Positions 28,999-39,048 of a DNA stretch of 64,000 bases are shown here, piece by piece. Each line of letters starts with the position of its first letter. Within the stretch, counting starts at the first letter, position 1. Below the pieces are notes generated by a model, which searched no databases, was not told the origin of the DNA, and saw only the letters and a program-made list of their open reading frames with translations. The stretch comes from Chloroflexota bacterium (GTDB lineage: Bacteria > Chloroflexota > UBA11872), in the NCBI GenBank assembly GCA_022825895.1, contig JAJDVX010000041.1, forward strand, positions 1 through 64,000. The letters are read 5' to 3'. Made by a program: the position numbers and the translations under genes.

Positions 28999-30209
28999 GG
29001 ATCCTGGCCGTCACCTCCACGCCGCCGTGGCCGGCGACGCACGGCGCGGCGATTCGCAACGGCCTGCTGCTGGAGGCGCTGGCACGCGAGCACCGCGTTG
29101 ACCTAGTGACGCTGGACCGTCCGGGCGCGCCGGCGGTTCCCGCGCCACCCGGCATCGGTAGGGTCGTCCAGGTTCGGGCGGCGCCACCGAGCAATTGGCG
29201 GCGGCTGCGAGGCGGGTGGCGGGGCGGTGTTCCCGACCTGCTGATTCGCCACGGATCTCGAGTCCTGCGGGGCCGTGTCCAGTTGCTCCTCAGCAGCGGC
29301 GCCTATGACGCCGTCCACGTGGCGCAGGTACAGCTGGCACCGCTGATACGCGACGCGCGGACCGCGTCGCCGGGGACGTCCAGGCGACCGCGCGCGGTCT
29401 ACGACGCGCATAACATCGAGTGGAAGCTACAGGCGGCGCTGGCGGACGCCAGCGCCTGGCCGCGGGCGCTCTGGGCTCGGCGGCAGGCCGGGCTGTTGCG
29501 TCGGGTGGAAGCCTGGATTGCGCGGACGGCCGACCTGGTCGTCGCGTCGTCGACCGCCGACCGGGTCGATCTGGTGGCCCTGGGCGCCGCCTCGCCGATG
29601 TATATCCCTCACCCGGTACCGATCGGGGCGGTGAGACCGGGCAGCGGCGATCGGGCCGTGAATCCGCGCGTTCTGTTTGCGGCGAATTTCGCCTACCGTC
29701 CTAACATACTGGCGGCGGAATGGCTGTTTGGCCGGGTGTGGCCAGCCATTGCGCGCGAGTTGCCGGAGGCCGAGTTACGAGTGGTTGGTCCGCAATCGGA
29801 GCGCCTGCGACCGATCGTTCCCGTGCGTACAACCCTGGGCGGAACCGTGGACGACATCGAACGCGAGTACCAGTTGGCGTGGATGGCCGTTTCCCCCACC
29901 TCGGTCGCGGGGGGCGCGCCGTACAAGGTTCTCTCGGCCCTGGCCGCGGGCCGGCCGGTGGTGGCGCGCAAGCAAGGCTATGTTGGCCTGCCCGCCGGCG
30001 ACGGGACAGGCGTGATGCTTCCCGAACGGCCCGACGAGTTTGCGGCCGCCGTGACTGGTCTGGCACAGGATCCCGAGTTTTATCAGCGCACGGCGAGTGC
30101 CGGCTTCGCGTTCGTGAAGACCGAGCACGACGCCGCGATGGTGGGTGGGCAGCTTCTGGATGCGTACGCGCGCCTTGAGGCACCGGCGATTGTGGACGGG
30201 GCAGCGTGA
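28995..30209 (+). CDS. GT4-like glycosyltransferase
   Basis: MRILAVTSTPPWPATHGAAIRNGLLLEAL; YDAHNIEW; YKVLSALAAGRPVVARK. Confidence 0.85.
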   Translation: MRILAVTSTPPWPATHGAAIRNGLLLEALAREHRVDLVTLDRPGAPAVPAPPGIGRVVQVRAAPPSNWRRLRGGWRGGVPDLLIRHGSRVLRGRVQLLLSSGAYDAVHVAQVQLAPLIRDARTASPGTSRRPRAVYDAHNIEWKLQAALADASAWPRALWARRQAGLLRRVEAWIARTADLVVASSTADRVDLVALGAASPMYIPHPVPIGAVRPGSGDRAVNPRVLFAANFAYRPNILAAEWLFGRVWPAIARELPEAELRVVGPQSERLRPIVPVRTTLGGTVDDIEREYQLAWMAVSPTSVAGGAPYKVLSALAAGRPVVARKQGYVGLPAGDGTGVMLPERPDEFAAAVTGLAQDPEFYQRTASAGFAFVKTEHDAAMVGGQLLDAYARLEAPAIVDGAA

Positions 30210-31147
30210 CGGTCGCGGTCTGCGCGACGGTCAGGAATGAAGCGGCGGACGCGGCGACGCTGGTTGCGAGCCTGCGGGAACAATCGTTGGCAGCCGACGA
30301 GATCGTGATCACGGACGGCGGGTCCACCGACGGGACGTTTGAGGCCTTGCGCGCGGCCGCGGCGGGTGATGCACGGATCACGCTGCTGCGCGCGCCCGGG
30401 ACAAATATCGCCGCTGGACGGAACCGCGCCATCGCGGCGACCGAGGCGCCGCTGGTGGCGGTGACCGATGCGGGGCTGCAGCGATCGCCGCACTGGCTGG
30501 AATCGCTGGTCGCGACGGTGGAGCGGGAGCCGCTGGCGGCCGGGTCGTACGGTTACATCCTGGCGGCGCCGGCCACGACGTTCGAGGCTGCGCTGGGCGC
30601 GGTGGCGCTCCCGCTGGCATCGCAGATCGACCCAGGGGGATATCCGCCGAGCAGCGGGTCGGCGTTGTTTCGACGCGCGTGGTTGCAGCGGGTTGGCGGA
30701 TATCCCGAGTGGCTGGCGCACGGCGAGGATCTCTGGCTGGATCGCGAGATCTGGCGCGCCGGTGGGTGGTTTCGCCATGCTCCGGGCGCCGATGTCGGGA
30801 TTCGCCCGCGTTCCACGGTGTCGGCCTTTTTCCGGCAGTATTTCCTGTACGCGGCCGGTGACGGACACGCCGGAATGCTCCAGCCGCGCCACGCGCTGCG
30901 CTACGGGGCCTATGCCCTTGGGCTTGCGCTGCTCCTGGCGCCCGCGCCGGCGTCGCGGATCGTCCTGGCGCTGTTGGCCGGCGTCTACCTGGGCCGCTGC
31001 ATGCGCCGCGTGCCGGCGATGGCCCGAGATAGCGACGCCGCCGATCCGTCAATTGCCGCTGCCTTCGCACCGTTCCTGCGAATCGTGGGCGATGTGGCCA
31101 AGATGACGGGGTTCGCGGCAGGCCTGTCGCGCCGGTTGCGTCGATGA
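30206..31147 (+). CDS. GT2-like glycosyltransferase
   Basis: VAVCATVRNEAADAATLVASL; IVITDGGSTDGT. Confidence 0.85.
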   Translation: MTVAVCATVRNEAADAATLVASLREQSLAADEIVITDGGSTDGTFEALRAAAAGDARITLLRAPGTNIAAGRNRAIAATEAPLVAVTDAGLQRSPHWLESLVATVEREPLAAGSYGYILAAPATTFEAALGAVALPLASQIDPGGYPPSSGSALFRRAWLQRVGGYPEWLAHGEDLWLDREIWRAGGWFRHAPGADVGIRPRSTVSAFFRQYFLYAAGDGHAGMLQPRHALRYGAYALGLALLLAPAPASRIVLALLAGVYLGRCMRRVPAMARDSDAADPSIAAAFAPFLRIVGDVAKMTGFAAGLSRRLRR

Positions 31148-32040
31148 CGACGGCCAGCCCGGACGTGGCCGTGGTGATAACCACCTACAACGTCCGTCCT
31201 CTGCTGGAGCGATGCCTGGATAGCCTGGACGCCGCCCGCGGATCGCTGGTTACTGACGTCGTGGTGGTGGACAACGGTCGTGGCGACGACACGTGGCCGA
31301 TGCTGCTGGCTCGCGATGACGTGCGCGCCATTCGCGGCTCGCCGGATCTGGGATTCGGGGGCGCCAATAACATCGGGGCGGCGGCGACGGACGCGCCGCT
31401 GGTGCTTTTCCTGAACCCGGACACGGAGCCGGAGCCGGGTTCGATCCAGACCCTGGCCGAGGAGCTCAACCGGCGACCCGCAGCCGCGGCAGCCGGCCCC
31501 CGGCTGTCACTTCCCGACGGCGGGCTGGATCCCGCCGCCCGGCGGCACTTTCCGCGTCCGGGAAACGCGTTGCATCGTCTGCTGGGGTCGCCGCGCCTGC
31601 TGGGACCGCGGCCGGCCCGGCCGTATAACGCCGGCGACCCGGCGGAGGCCTCCGTGAGCGAGATCGATGCGGTGTCCGGGGCATGTCTCCTGGTTCGTCG
31701 CGAGGCCTTCCAGGCCGTTCGAGGCTTTGACCCCAGTTTTTTCATGTACGGCGACGATCTGGACCTGCAGCGGCGAATTGCCAACAACGGCTGGACGTCG
31801 CTCTACGTGCCCGCGGCCCGCGTCTGGCATCACAAGCGGCAGTCGTCGCGGCAGCGCCCGTTGCGCACACGGTTTGAGTTTTACCGGTCGATGTGGCGCT
31901 ATTACGCGAAACACCACGATGAGGATCCCTGGCCGCTGCGGCTCCTGGTCCTGGGGGCGATAGCCGTTGTGGGGTGTGGCGGCGTGTTGCGCGCGCTCGC
32001 AGCCGCGCGACCCGCGCGAACGGAGCGGCCGGCGTGCTGA
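31144..32040 (+). CDS. GT2 (rhamnosyltransferase-like) glycosyltransferase
   Basis: VAVVITTYNVRPLLERCLDSL; LVLFLNPDTEPEPGS; FFMYGDDLDLQRRI. Confidence 0.88.
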   Translation: MTTASPDVAVVITTYNVRPLLERCLDSLDAARGSLVTDVVVVDNGRGDDTWPMLLARDDVRAIRGSPDLGFGGANNIGAAATDAPLVLFLNPDTEPEPGSIQTLAEELNRRPAAAAAGPRLSLPDGGLDPAARRHFPRPGNALHRLLGSPRLLGPRPARPYNAGDPAEASVSEIDAVSGACLLVRREAFQAVRGFDPSFFMYGDDLDLQRRIANNGWTSLYVPAARVWHHKRQSSRQRPLRTRFEFYRSMWRYYAKHHDEDPWPLRLLVLGAIAVVGCGGVLRALAAARPARTERPAC

Positions 32041-33446
32041 TCTGGGCTCGGCGCAATTGGGGCGCGATCGTGTCCACGCTGTCGCTCGGGGCCGATGTGG
32101 TGACGGTGGTGCTGGCTCTGGTCGCCGCCTACTACATGCGGTATCGCTTTGGATGGTTTGAGGGGACGCCGCCGAACCGATTTCTTTTCCTTGCGCCCGT
32201 GACCATTTCATTTGCCGTGGCCACCGTGATCGGCGGACTGACGGTGGGCATGTATTCGAGATTCCGGACGGCGGGGCCATTTGACCGGGTGGCGCGCAGC
32301 GCCGGCATGGTGACCATCGGCGCGTTGCTGGCGGTTGCCGCGACGTTTTTTGTGTTTACCGACCGGCTGGAACCCGTGCGAAACGTGATGCCCATCGCCT
32401 GGCTGCTTGGCATCGTGTTCGTTGCGATCGGCCGGTCTTTGCTGGCCGGGCTGCTGAGGATTCTGGCCGTGCTTGGACACGGGGTGCAGCGGGTGCTCGT
32501 GATCGGTGCGGGGGGCGAAGGCCGTGAGGTCGGCGGGCGACTGCTGGGGGATCCGAGTCGGCGCTATCAGTTGGTGGGATTCGTGGACGACTTCGAATCG
32601 CAGGTGACCATTGGCGAACGGGACATCCCGGTGTTGGGTACGTCCGCGGTGCTGGCGGACATTATTGCGGAGCACGAAATCGACAAGGTGGTTGTGGCTA
32701 TTCCTTCGCTTTCCCACGATGATCTGCTGTCGATTCTTGCCGAAGTCGAGGCGTCGTACGCCGACGTCTGGCTCCTACCCGATCTCTTTCAGCTCATGGT
32801 GTCGCCGGTGACCGAAGGCGGCGTGCGAGGGCTTCCGCTGATTGCCGTGAACGAGGTTCGGCTGCGGGGTCTGAGTCGATTCAGCAAGCGAATGCTCGAC
32901 CTGGTGGTGGCTTCGATCGTGCTGGTGGTGGCATCGGCGCCTCTGCTGCTCATCGCTCTCATCATCAAGCTAGACTCCAAGGGACCAGCGTTTTACGTGC
33001 AGACCCGGGTGGGCCGCGACGGGCGGCCGTTTCCGATCGTGAAGTTCCGAACGATGGTCAGCGGCGCCGATGCGTATGGACAGACCTGGACGGTTGCCAA
33101 CGATCCGCGGCAGACGCGCGTCGGTCGAATCCTCCGGCGCTACTGGATTGACGAATTGCCACAGCTCTTGAACGTGATACGCGGCGACATGAGCCTGGTT
33201 GGACCGCGTCCGGAGCAGCCCGACTACGTGGCCAGGTTCCGTGGCGAGTTCTCCCGCTACATGGTCCGCCACCGGGAACGCGCCGGCGTCACGGGTTGGG
33301 CCCAGGTGAATGGCATGCGCGGCGATTCGTCGATCGCCGACCGCACGCGCTATGACTTGTACTACGTTGAGAACTGGTCGGTGCTCTTTGATCTGAGGAT
33401 TCTGTTGCGCACACTGCTGATTGTGATCCGCGGCGATGCGAACTAG
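32034..33446 (+). CDS. Polyprenyl-phosphate sugar phosphotransferase (WbaP-like)
   Basis: Four TM N-term, CoA-binding-like domain, KFRTMVSGAD, RRYWIDELPQLLNVIRGDMSLVGPRPEQPDYV; GTG start overlapping the previous stop. Confidence 0.88.
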   Translation: MLIWARRNWGAIVSTLSLGADVVTVVLALVAAYYMRYRFGWFEGTPPNRFLFLAPVTISFAVATVIGGLTVGMYSRFRTAGPFDRVARSAGMVTIGALLAVAATFFVFTDRLEPVRNVMPIAWLLGIVFVAIGRSLLAGLLRILAVLGHGVQRVLVIGAGGEGREVGGRLLGDPSRRYQLVGFVDDFESQVTIGERDIPVLGTSAVLADIIAEHEIDKVVVAIPSLSHDDLLSILAEVEASYADVWLLPDLFQLMVSPVTEGGVRGLPLIAVNEVRLRGLSRFSKRMLDLVVASIVLVVASAPLLLIALIIKLDSKGPAFYVQTRVGRDGRPFPIVKFRTMVSGADAYGQTWTVANDPRQTRVGRILRRYWIDELPQLLNVIRGDMSLVGPRPEQPDYVARFRGEFSRYMVRHRERAGVTGWAQVNGMRGDSSIADRTRYDLYYVENWSVLFDLRILLRTLLIVIRGDAN

Positions 33447-36228
33447 CCGGAGGTTCGGTTCGATTTCACGCCGGCAGGTGGTGGGCCTGCTTGCCGCGGG
33501 ATCGGTCGCATCGGCCTGCGAGATCGCGGGTTTTGGCGGGGACGCGGCACCGACGACCGATCCAAGTGCGACGCGGACGCCACCGCCCTACCTGGCGCCG
33601 ATCGCGCAGCCGCTGCCGCCGCCGGTGAGACTGCCGGCGCTGATTGTGGACTACGCGGGGACCGGGGCGATTGGCAACGCCGGCGACGGCGGCCCGGCCC
33701 GAGACGCCCAGTTCCGCAGCATTGGGGGCGTAGCGGTTGGCTCGGACGGGCTGATCTTTGTGTCGGATCCGAGCGCAAGTCGAATCCGACGCATCCGCAC
33801 GGACGGGATTATTGAAGCGTTGGCGGGAACGGGCACCCGCGGTTACGGCGGCGACGGGGGGCACGCGCTGGCGGCGGACTTCACCGATCCGACTCGCCTG
33901 CTGGTCGATCAAGCGGGGACGCTTTTCGTGGCGGAACTCGATCGCGTGCGGCGGATTGACCCGGGGGGCCTGGTGTCGACGATCCTCGGCGACGGTCACG
34001 CCGGACTGGACGGCGACGGCGGCCCGTCCGCGTTTGCGCGGACCGCCGGCAACGAGGGCATGGCCATCGACGGCGACGGCAATCTGTTCATTGCCGAACG
34101 GGCGGCACATCGCGTTCGCCGCATCGACACGCGCGGCAACGTAACCACCGTGGCCGGTACCGGCGTCCCCGGTAGCGATGGGGACGGCGGCCCGGCCCTG
34201 GCCGCCACGCTCAACCAGCCAGTCGATGTTGACGTGGACGGCTTCGGCAACCTGCTGATTGCCGAACTGGCCGGCAACCGGATTCGCCGGGTCAGCACCA
34301 CCGGGGTTATCGACACGGTTGCGGGCACCGGGGCGCCCGGCGGCGGCGGCGATGGCGGCCTGGCCGCGCAAGCCGAACTCCACGGGCCGCAGAGCGTGGT
34401 GGTGGACGCCAGCGGCGCCATCTACGTCGCCGACTGGAACAATCGGCGCATTCGCCGCATTCATCCGGACGGGACCATTCAGACGGTCGCCGGGCTGGTG
34501 GGCGGCCGCGTGGAGTCCGGCGGCGCGGCGCTGGAATCGCGATTGACGTTGCCGCTGGACGTTGTGCCGACGCTGGACGGCAGCCTGTTGATCGTGGAGC
34601 AGAGCGCGCGGCGGGTTCGCGCGCTCGTTCCAGTGTCGGGCGCTGACGCGTCGCCGCCGGCCCCGGAGCGGCAGGCGCCCGGGACGGGGGACGGCCAGCC
34701 GGCCGAGGCTCAAGTCGCCGCCGCCTTCGTCGCGCCCGCGCCCGCCCTGCCGCGTGGCGCACCGCTGGCCAGCGACCCGGTCGCCGAGGTCTTTGCCGGC
34801 ACCGGGGAGTCCGGGAGCGCCGCCGATGCGGAGTTTCGTCTGAGCGCGGCCCTGGCCTCGCCGCGGGGGATCGCCATTGACGGCGTCGGCCGCCTTCTGA
34901 TCGCCGATACCGGCAATCATCGGATTCGGCGGATTGAGCCAGACGGCGCCGTGCGCATCGTGGCCGGCACCGGCGAGCCGGGGAGCGCGGGCGACGGCCG
35001 GGCGGCGGCCGCGGCCCAACTCAACCGACCATCCGCATTGGTTGTCGATTCGAGCGGATCGATTTACGTGGCCGACTCGGGCAATTTCCGCATTCGCAAG
35101 ATCGATCCCGACGGCGTGATCACGACATTTGCCGGCGGTTCGCAGCCCGGCATTGCCGGCGATGGCGGTCTCGCGCGGGACGCGCAGTTTACGGAGCCTG
35201 TCGGGCTGGCCCTGGGGCCTGACGGATCGCTCTATGTGGTCGACGGTCCCGTTCACCGGGTGCGCGTGATTCGACCCGACGGTCGCATTCACTCGTACGC
35301 GGGGAGTGGTGTGGACGGCAGCGGCGGCGACGGCGGACCGGCGACCGAGGCGGCGCTGGGGTTTCCACAGCGCGTGGCCCTTGCGGCCGACGGTTCGGCG
35401 CTCGTCACCCAACTTCACGCGGGCGTTGTTCGCCGAATCGGCGCTGACGGCGTGATTGACACCCTGGCAGGATCCGGCCGGTCGGATGCGCCAGTCGAGG
35501 GACCGGCCCGTGAAATCGCCCTGGACGCGCCGATTGGGGTTGCCACGGACGCGGTGGGCGCGGTGTATGTGGTGGCCAGCGGCAACGGCCAGATTGCGCG
35601 AATCGATCCCGGCGGGCAGGCGCAGATTCTTGCCGGGAATCCGCTGGGCCAGGGGCAGTCCGGCGACCTGGCGCGGGAGATTCCGCTTTTCACCGCGCTT
35701 GACCTTGCTCTGGGACGGGACGGCTTTGGCTACCTGCTTGAGGCGCGTGGCCTGATTTGGCGAATCAGCGCGGAAACTCCGGGCGCCACGCCGACGTCGG
35801 CGCAAACGCAGGCCGACCAGACGCCGACGCCCACGGGGACGCCGACGCCAGAGGTTGGCGCCGTCGAATCGGCCGAAGCCACCAGCGTGGTGCTGGCCCT
35901 GCAGCTTGGGCCCGGGCAGGAGCCGGTTCAGCCGTCGCTCACGTTTCACCCGGGCGAGCGGGTGAATGTCTCGATCGAGTTCGCAAACGTCGCGCCGGGA
36001 TCTCGCCTGGGAATCCGCTGGTTTGCGGGCGACGCCCAGCAGGGAACGTTCCTGACGGATCCACAGCCAGCCTATCGCCAGGCGCGATTTGGCTTCTGGT
36101 TCGGACTTCCACCAACCGCCGCGGCTGGCCCGTGGCGCGTTGAAATCCTGGTGGGCGCGAGGCCCATCGCCGCGGCGGATTTCGTAGTGACGCCGGGTGA
36201 GGTGCGGATCGCGGCGCCTGGCGCGTAG
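33436..36228 (+). CDS. NHL-repeat beta-propeller protein, Tat lipoprotein-type N-terminus
   Basis: SRRQVVGLLAAGSVASAC; about 11 repeats of GTGxxGxxGDGGxAxxAxL. Confidence 0.82.
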   Translation: MRTSRRFGSISRRQVVGLLAAGSVASACEIAGFGGDAAPTTDPSATRTPPPYLAPIAQPLPPPVRLPALIVDYAGTGAIGNAGDGGPARDAQFRSIGGVAVGSDGLIFVSDPSASRIRRIRTDGIIEALAGTGTRGYGGDGGHALAADFTDPTRLLVDQAGTLFVAELDRVRRIDPGGLVSTILGDGHAGLDGDGGPSAFARTAGNEGMAIDGDGNLFIAERAAHRVRRIDTRGNVTTVAGTGVPGSDGDGGPALAATLNQPVDVDVDGFGNLLIAELAGNRIRRVSTTGVIDTVAGTGAPGGGGDGGLAAQAELHGPQSVVVDASGAIYVADWNNRRIRRIHPDGTIQTVAGLVGGRVESGGAALESRLTLPLDVVPTLDGSLLIVEQSARRVRALVPVSGADASPPAPERQAPGTGDGQPAEAQVAAAFVAPAPALPRGAPLASDPVAEVFAGTGESGSAADAEFRLSAALASPRGIAIDGVGRLLIADTGNHRIRRIEPDGAVRIVAGTGEPGSAGDGRAAAAAQLNRPSALVVDSSGSIYVADSGNFRIRKIDPDGVITTFAGGSQPGIAGDGGLARDAQFTEPVGLALGPDGSLYVVDGPVHRVRVIRPDGRIHSYAGSGVDGSGGDGGPATEAALGFPQRVALAADGSALVTQLHAGVVRRIGADGVIDTLAGSGRSDAPVEGPAREIALDAPIGVATDAVGAVYVVASGNGQIARIDPGGQAQILAGNPLGQGQSGDLAREIPLFTALDLALGRDGFGYLLEARGLIWRISAETPGATPTSAQTQADQTPTPTGTPTPEVGAVESAEATSVVLALQLGPGQEPVQPSLTFHPGERVNVSIEFANVAPGSRLGIRWFAGDAQQGTFLTDPQPAYRQARFGFWFGLPPTAAAGPWRVEILVGARPIAAADFVVTPGEVRIAAPGA

Positions 36229-36323
36229 CCGACGGCCGGGCCGACGGAGCGCTGGCCGGAGAACCGGCGAGGGCGAGTTCACCCGTAGAATGTCCGTGAA
36301 CGCCCCCGGGGTCGCACGACTGC

Positions 36324-37004
36324 ATGGCAACTGCACGAACTGATGCCGACGACGTCGAAAAGGAACCGCAGATCGAGGTGAAGGTCACCGACCATCGGTC
36401 CGCCTCGACTCTCGACGACTCGAACGAAGCGGCGGAGACCGACGGCGCGCCGGAGGCAGCGGCGGATGACGTCGAGGCGTTGAAGGCGGAGGTCGCCAAA
36501 CTTGACGCGCGCCGTCAGGACGTATTGAACCGCCTGACGCGCGCGCAGGCCGATTTTGCGAATTACCGTCGGCGGACGGCTGACGAGGCTCAGGAAATAG
36601 CGAGATTCGCGAACCAGGCCCTTGCGTTCGAGTTGCTGAGTGTCATGGACGCGCTGGAACGGGCGTTCGGATCGATTCCTCGGGAGCTGCGGCTGCTGAC
36701 CTGGATAGATGGAATCGCGCTGATCCAGGCCCAGTTGCGCCGGGTGCTGGAGACCGCGGGCGTTACCGCGATTGAATGTCGTCCCGGCGATCCGATCGAC
36801 GTGGAAGTCCACGAAGTCGTGATGACCGAGGGTGACGACGCCACGGCCGTTGTTGCCGAAATGCAGCGCGGCTACCGCATGCACGATCGCGTGATTCGGC
36901 CTGCCCTGGTAACGGCCGGGCCGAAGCCGCCGGCGGACGAATCCGCGGATGCTGACGCCGAGCCGGACGACCAGCCGCCGCTAGATTCCAACGAGACCGT
37001 GTGA
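36324..37004 (+). CDS. grpE: Nucleotide exchange factor GrpE (copy 2)
   Basis: LTRAQADFANYRRRTADEAQEI; DPIDVEVHEVVMTEGD; coupled to dnaJ. Confidence 0.85.
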   Translation: MATARTDADDVEKEPQIEVKVTDHRSASTLDDSNEAAETDGAPEAAADDVEALKAEVAKLDARRQDVLNRLTRAQADFANYRRRTADEAQEIARFANQALAFELLSVMDALERAFGSIPRELRLLTWIDGIALIQAQLRRVLETAGVTAIECRPGDPIDVEVHEVVMTEGDDATAVVAEMQRGYRMHDRVIRPALVTAGPKPPADESADADAEPDDQPPLDSNETV

Positions 37005-38107
37005 GCGCCAAGCCCGATTTCTACGACGTCCTTGGCGTTGAACGGACGGCTGGACCCGACGAGATTCGGAAGGCGTATCGCGATCTCGCGCGACGCCACC
37101 ACCCGGATGTCAGTCGCGAGCCTGACGCCACCGAGCGGTTTCAACAGATCAACGAGGCCTACGAGGTATTGCGCGACGATGAGAAGCGGGCGACGTACGA
37201 CCGTTTCGGTCATGACGGTCCGGGGTCTCCCTTTGGCGCGGGGTTTGACGATTTTGGCGGGATAGGCGACGTGTTCGATGCCTTTTTCGGCGGCGGGCGC
37301 CGGTCGAGGCCGGGAGCGGCGCAGCCGGGGACGGACGCGCGAATCCAAGTGGAACTGGAATTCCTGGAGGGTGTCTTCGGCGTTGAGACCGACGTGGACT
37401 ACCAGCGCCTGGAGCCGTGCGGCACCTGTGCCGGGAACGGCGCGGCACCCGGCACCCGGCCCAGTACGTGCGGGCCCTGCCGAGGCACCGGGCAGGTGCA
37501 ACGAGCTCAGCGGTCCATCTTTGGTCAGTTTGTCAACGTCACGACCTGCGACACCTGCGGCGGGGCGGGGCAGGTTGTCGAAAGCAAGTGTCCGACGTGT
37601 ACGGGTGTCGGCCTGGAGCGCGCATCGGTGAAACGAACGGTCAGGGTTCCCGCCGGACTTCAGGCGGGCACCGAGTTGCGACTCACCGGCGAAGGCAACC
37701 ACGGGCCGCGCGGTGGTTCGCCGGGGGATTTGTATATCGGTATCGACGTCAAACCGCACCCGGTCCTGGAACGCGACGGCGACAACATTCTGAGCAACGT
37801 GGTGATCAACGTGGCCGAGGCGGCGCTTGGCGCCAGCCTGGAGGTGGAGACCGCCGACGGGCTCACATCCGTCAAGATACCGCCAGGCATCCAGGCCGGA
37901 ACACCGATTCGGCTGCGCGGCAAAGGCGCGCCGCGCCTGCGCGGATCGGGGCGCGGCGATCATTTTCTCTTCGTACACGTTGCCACGCCCACAAAACTGA
38001 ATAGGAAGCAACGCGATCTGCTGGATCAGTTGCGCGAGACGCTGCCCGGCGGCAGCGATTCGGGCGGACGCAGCTTTGTCGAGAAGATCCGAGCCGCCTT
38101 TCGGTGA
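37001..38107 (+). CDS. dnaJ: Chaperone DnaJ with zinc-binding domain
   Basis: DFYDVLGVERTAGPDEIRKAYRDLARRHHPDVS; four CxxCxGxG-like motifs. Confidence 0.95.
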   Translation: MSAKPDFYDVLGVERTAGPDEIRKAYRDLARRHHPDVSREPDATERFQQINEAYEVLRDDEKRATYDRFGHDGPGSPFGAGFDDFGGIGDVFDAFFGGGRRSRPGAAQPGTDARIQVELEFLEGVFGVETDVDYQRLEPCGTCAGNGAAPGTRPSTCGPCRGTGQVQRAQRSIFGQFVNVTTCDTCGGAGQVVESKCPTCTGVGLERASVKRTVRVPAGLQAGTELRLTGEGNHGPRGGSPGDLYIGIDVKPHPVLERDGDNILSNVVINVAEAALGASLEVETADGLTSVKIPPGIQAGTPIRLRGKGAPRLRGSGRGDHFLFVHVATPTKLNRKQRDLLDQLRETLPGGSDSGGRSFVEKIRAAFR

Positions 38108-39048
38108 GTAACCGGTGGGCGGCGATCAGCGTGCCCATGCAACCGGAAGCCCTGGACGACGTGTCCGTCGCTCTGCAGCGGCTGGTCCGTCGAGCGTTTG
38201 CCGTGGAGACCCGACCCCGATCCGCGGACGGCGACTGGCCCGTTACGGCCCACGCGTACGTGGCGCCGGGCGAGCGCCAGGAGGCGGCGCGGCACGAGGT
38301 GCTGCGGGCGCTCGCCATGCTGCGAGTCGCCGGGGACGGCCTGGTTGGCGCGCCAACGGAGACGTTTGTCGACGCGGAGGCCTTGCGTACGAGCTGGCGG
38401 GAGTACTACGGGCCGCTGGCGGTTGGCCGCCGCCTGTTGATCGTACCGGCGTGGCTGGACCGGCCGCGGCAGCAGCACGATCGGATCCCGATTATTCTCG
38501 ACTCGGCCATGGCGTTTGGAACCGGACATCATCCGACAACCCAGCTTGCGCTGGCGGCGCTAGAGAATGCGCTGCAGCCAGGCGACGTAGTCGCGGACGT
38601 TGGCACCGGGTCGGGCGTGCTGGCCATTGCGGCGGCAAAGCTTGGCGCGTCACGGGTCTATGCCTTCGACCGAGATCCGGAGGCGGGCCCCACGGCTGCC
38701 GCCAATCTCCGGCGAAACGATGTCGCCGACCGGATCGAGCTATCCATTCCAAGCTCGACCCTGGCAGCGCCCGAGCCAGCGGCACTGGTCGTCGCCAACA
38801 TCGTGGCATCCGTGCACGTGACGTTGATGCCGGCCTACGCCGGGCTGCTGAGGCCCGCCGGCCGCTTGCTGCTCGGCGGCGTGATTGACGCGCGGGTTGA
38901 TGAGGTCGTTGCCGCGGCGCAGCCATTCGGATTCCGTCCGCAGGCCATTGCGGCGGACGAGGAGTGGCGGCTGCTCGACTTCACCGACGCGTCAGTGCCA
39001 AATTCCATAGGGTCAGCGGAGGCCGCCACGGGAGATCGAGGCCAATGA
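38104..39048 (+). CDS. prmA: Ribosomal protein L11 methyltransferase
   Basis: SAMAFGTGHHPTTQLAL; VADVGTGSGVLAIAAAKLGA. Confidence 0.9.
   Translation: MSNRWAAISVPMQPEALDDVSVALQRLVRRAFAVETRPRSADGDWPVTAHAYVAPGERQEAARHEVLRALAMLRVAGDGLVGAPTETFVDAEALRTSWREYYGPLAVGRRLLIVPAWLDRPRQQHDRIPIILDSAMAFGTGHHPTTQLALAALENALQPGDVVADVGTGSGVLAIAAAKLGASRVYAFDRDPEAGPTAAANLRRNDVADRIELSIPSSTLAAPEPAALVVANIVASVHVTLMPAYAGLLRPAGRLLLGGVIDARVDEVVAAAQPFGFRPQAIAADEEWRLLDFTDASVPNSIGSAEAATGDRGQ

Noticed and set aside
33466-36336. 956-aa minus-strand ORF antisense to the NHL gene
   Set aside because: Shadow of the plus-strand repeats; no signal peptide or domain logic.
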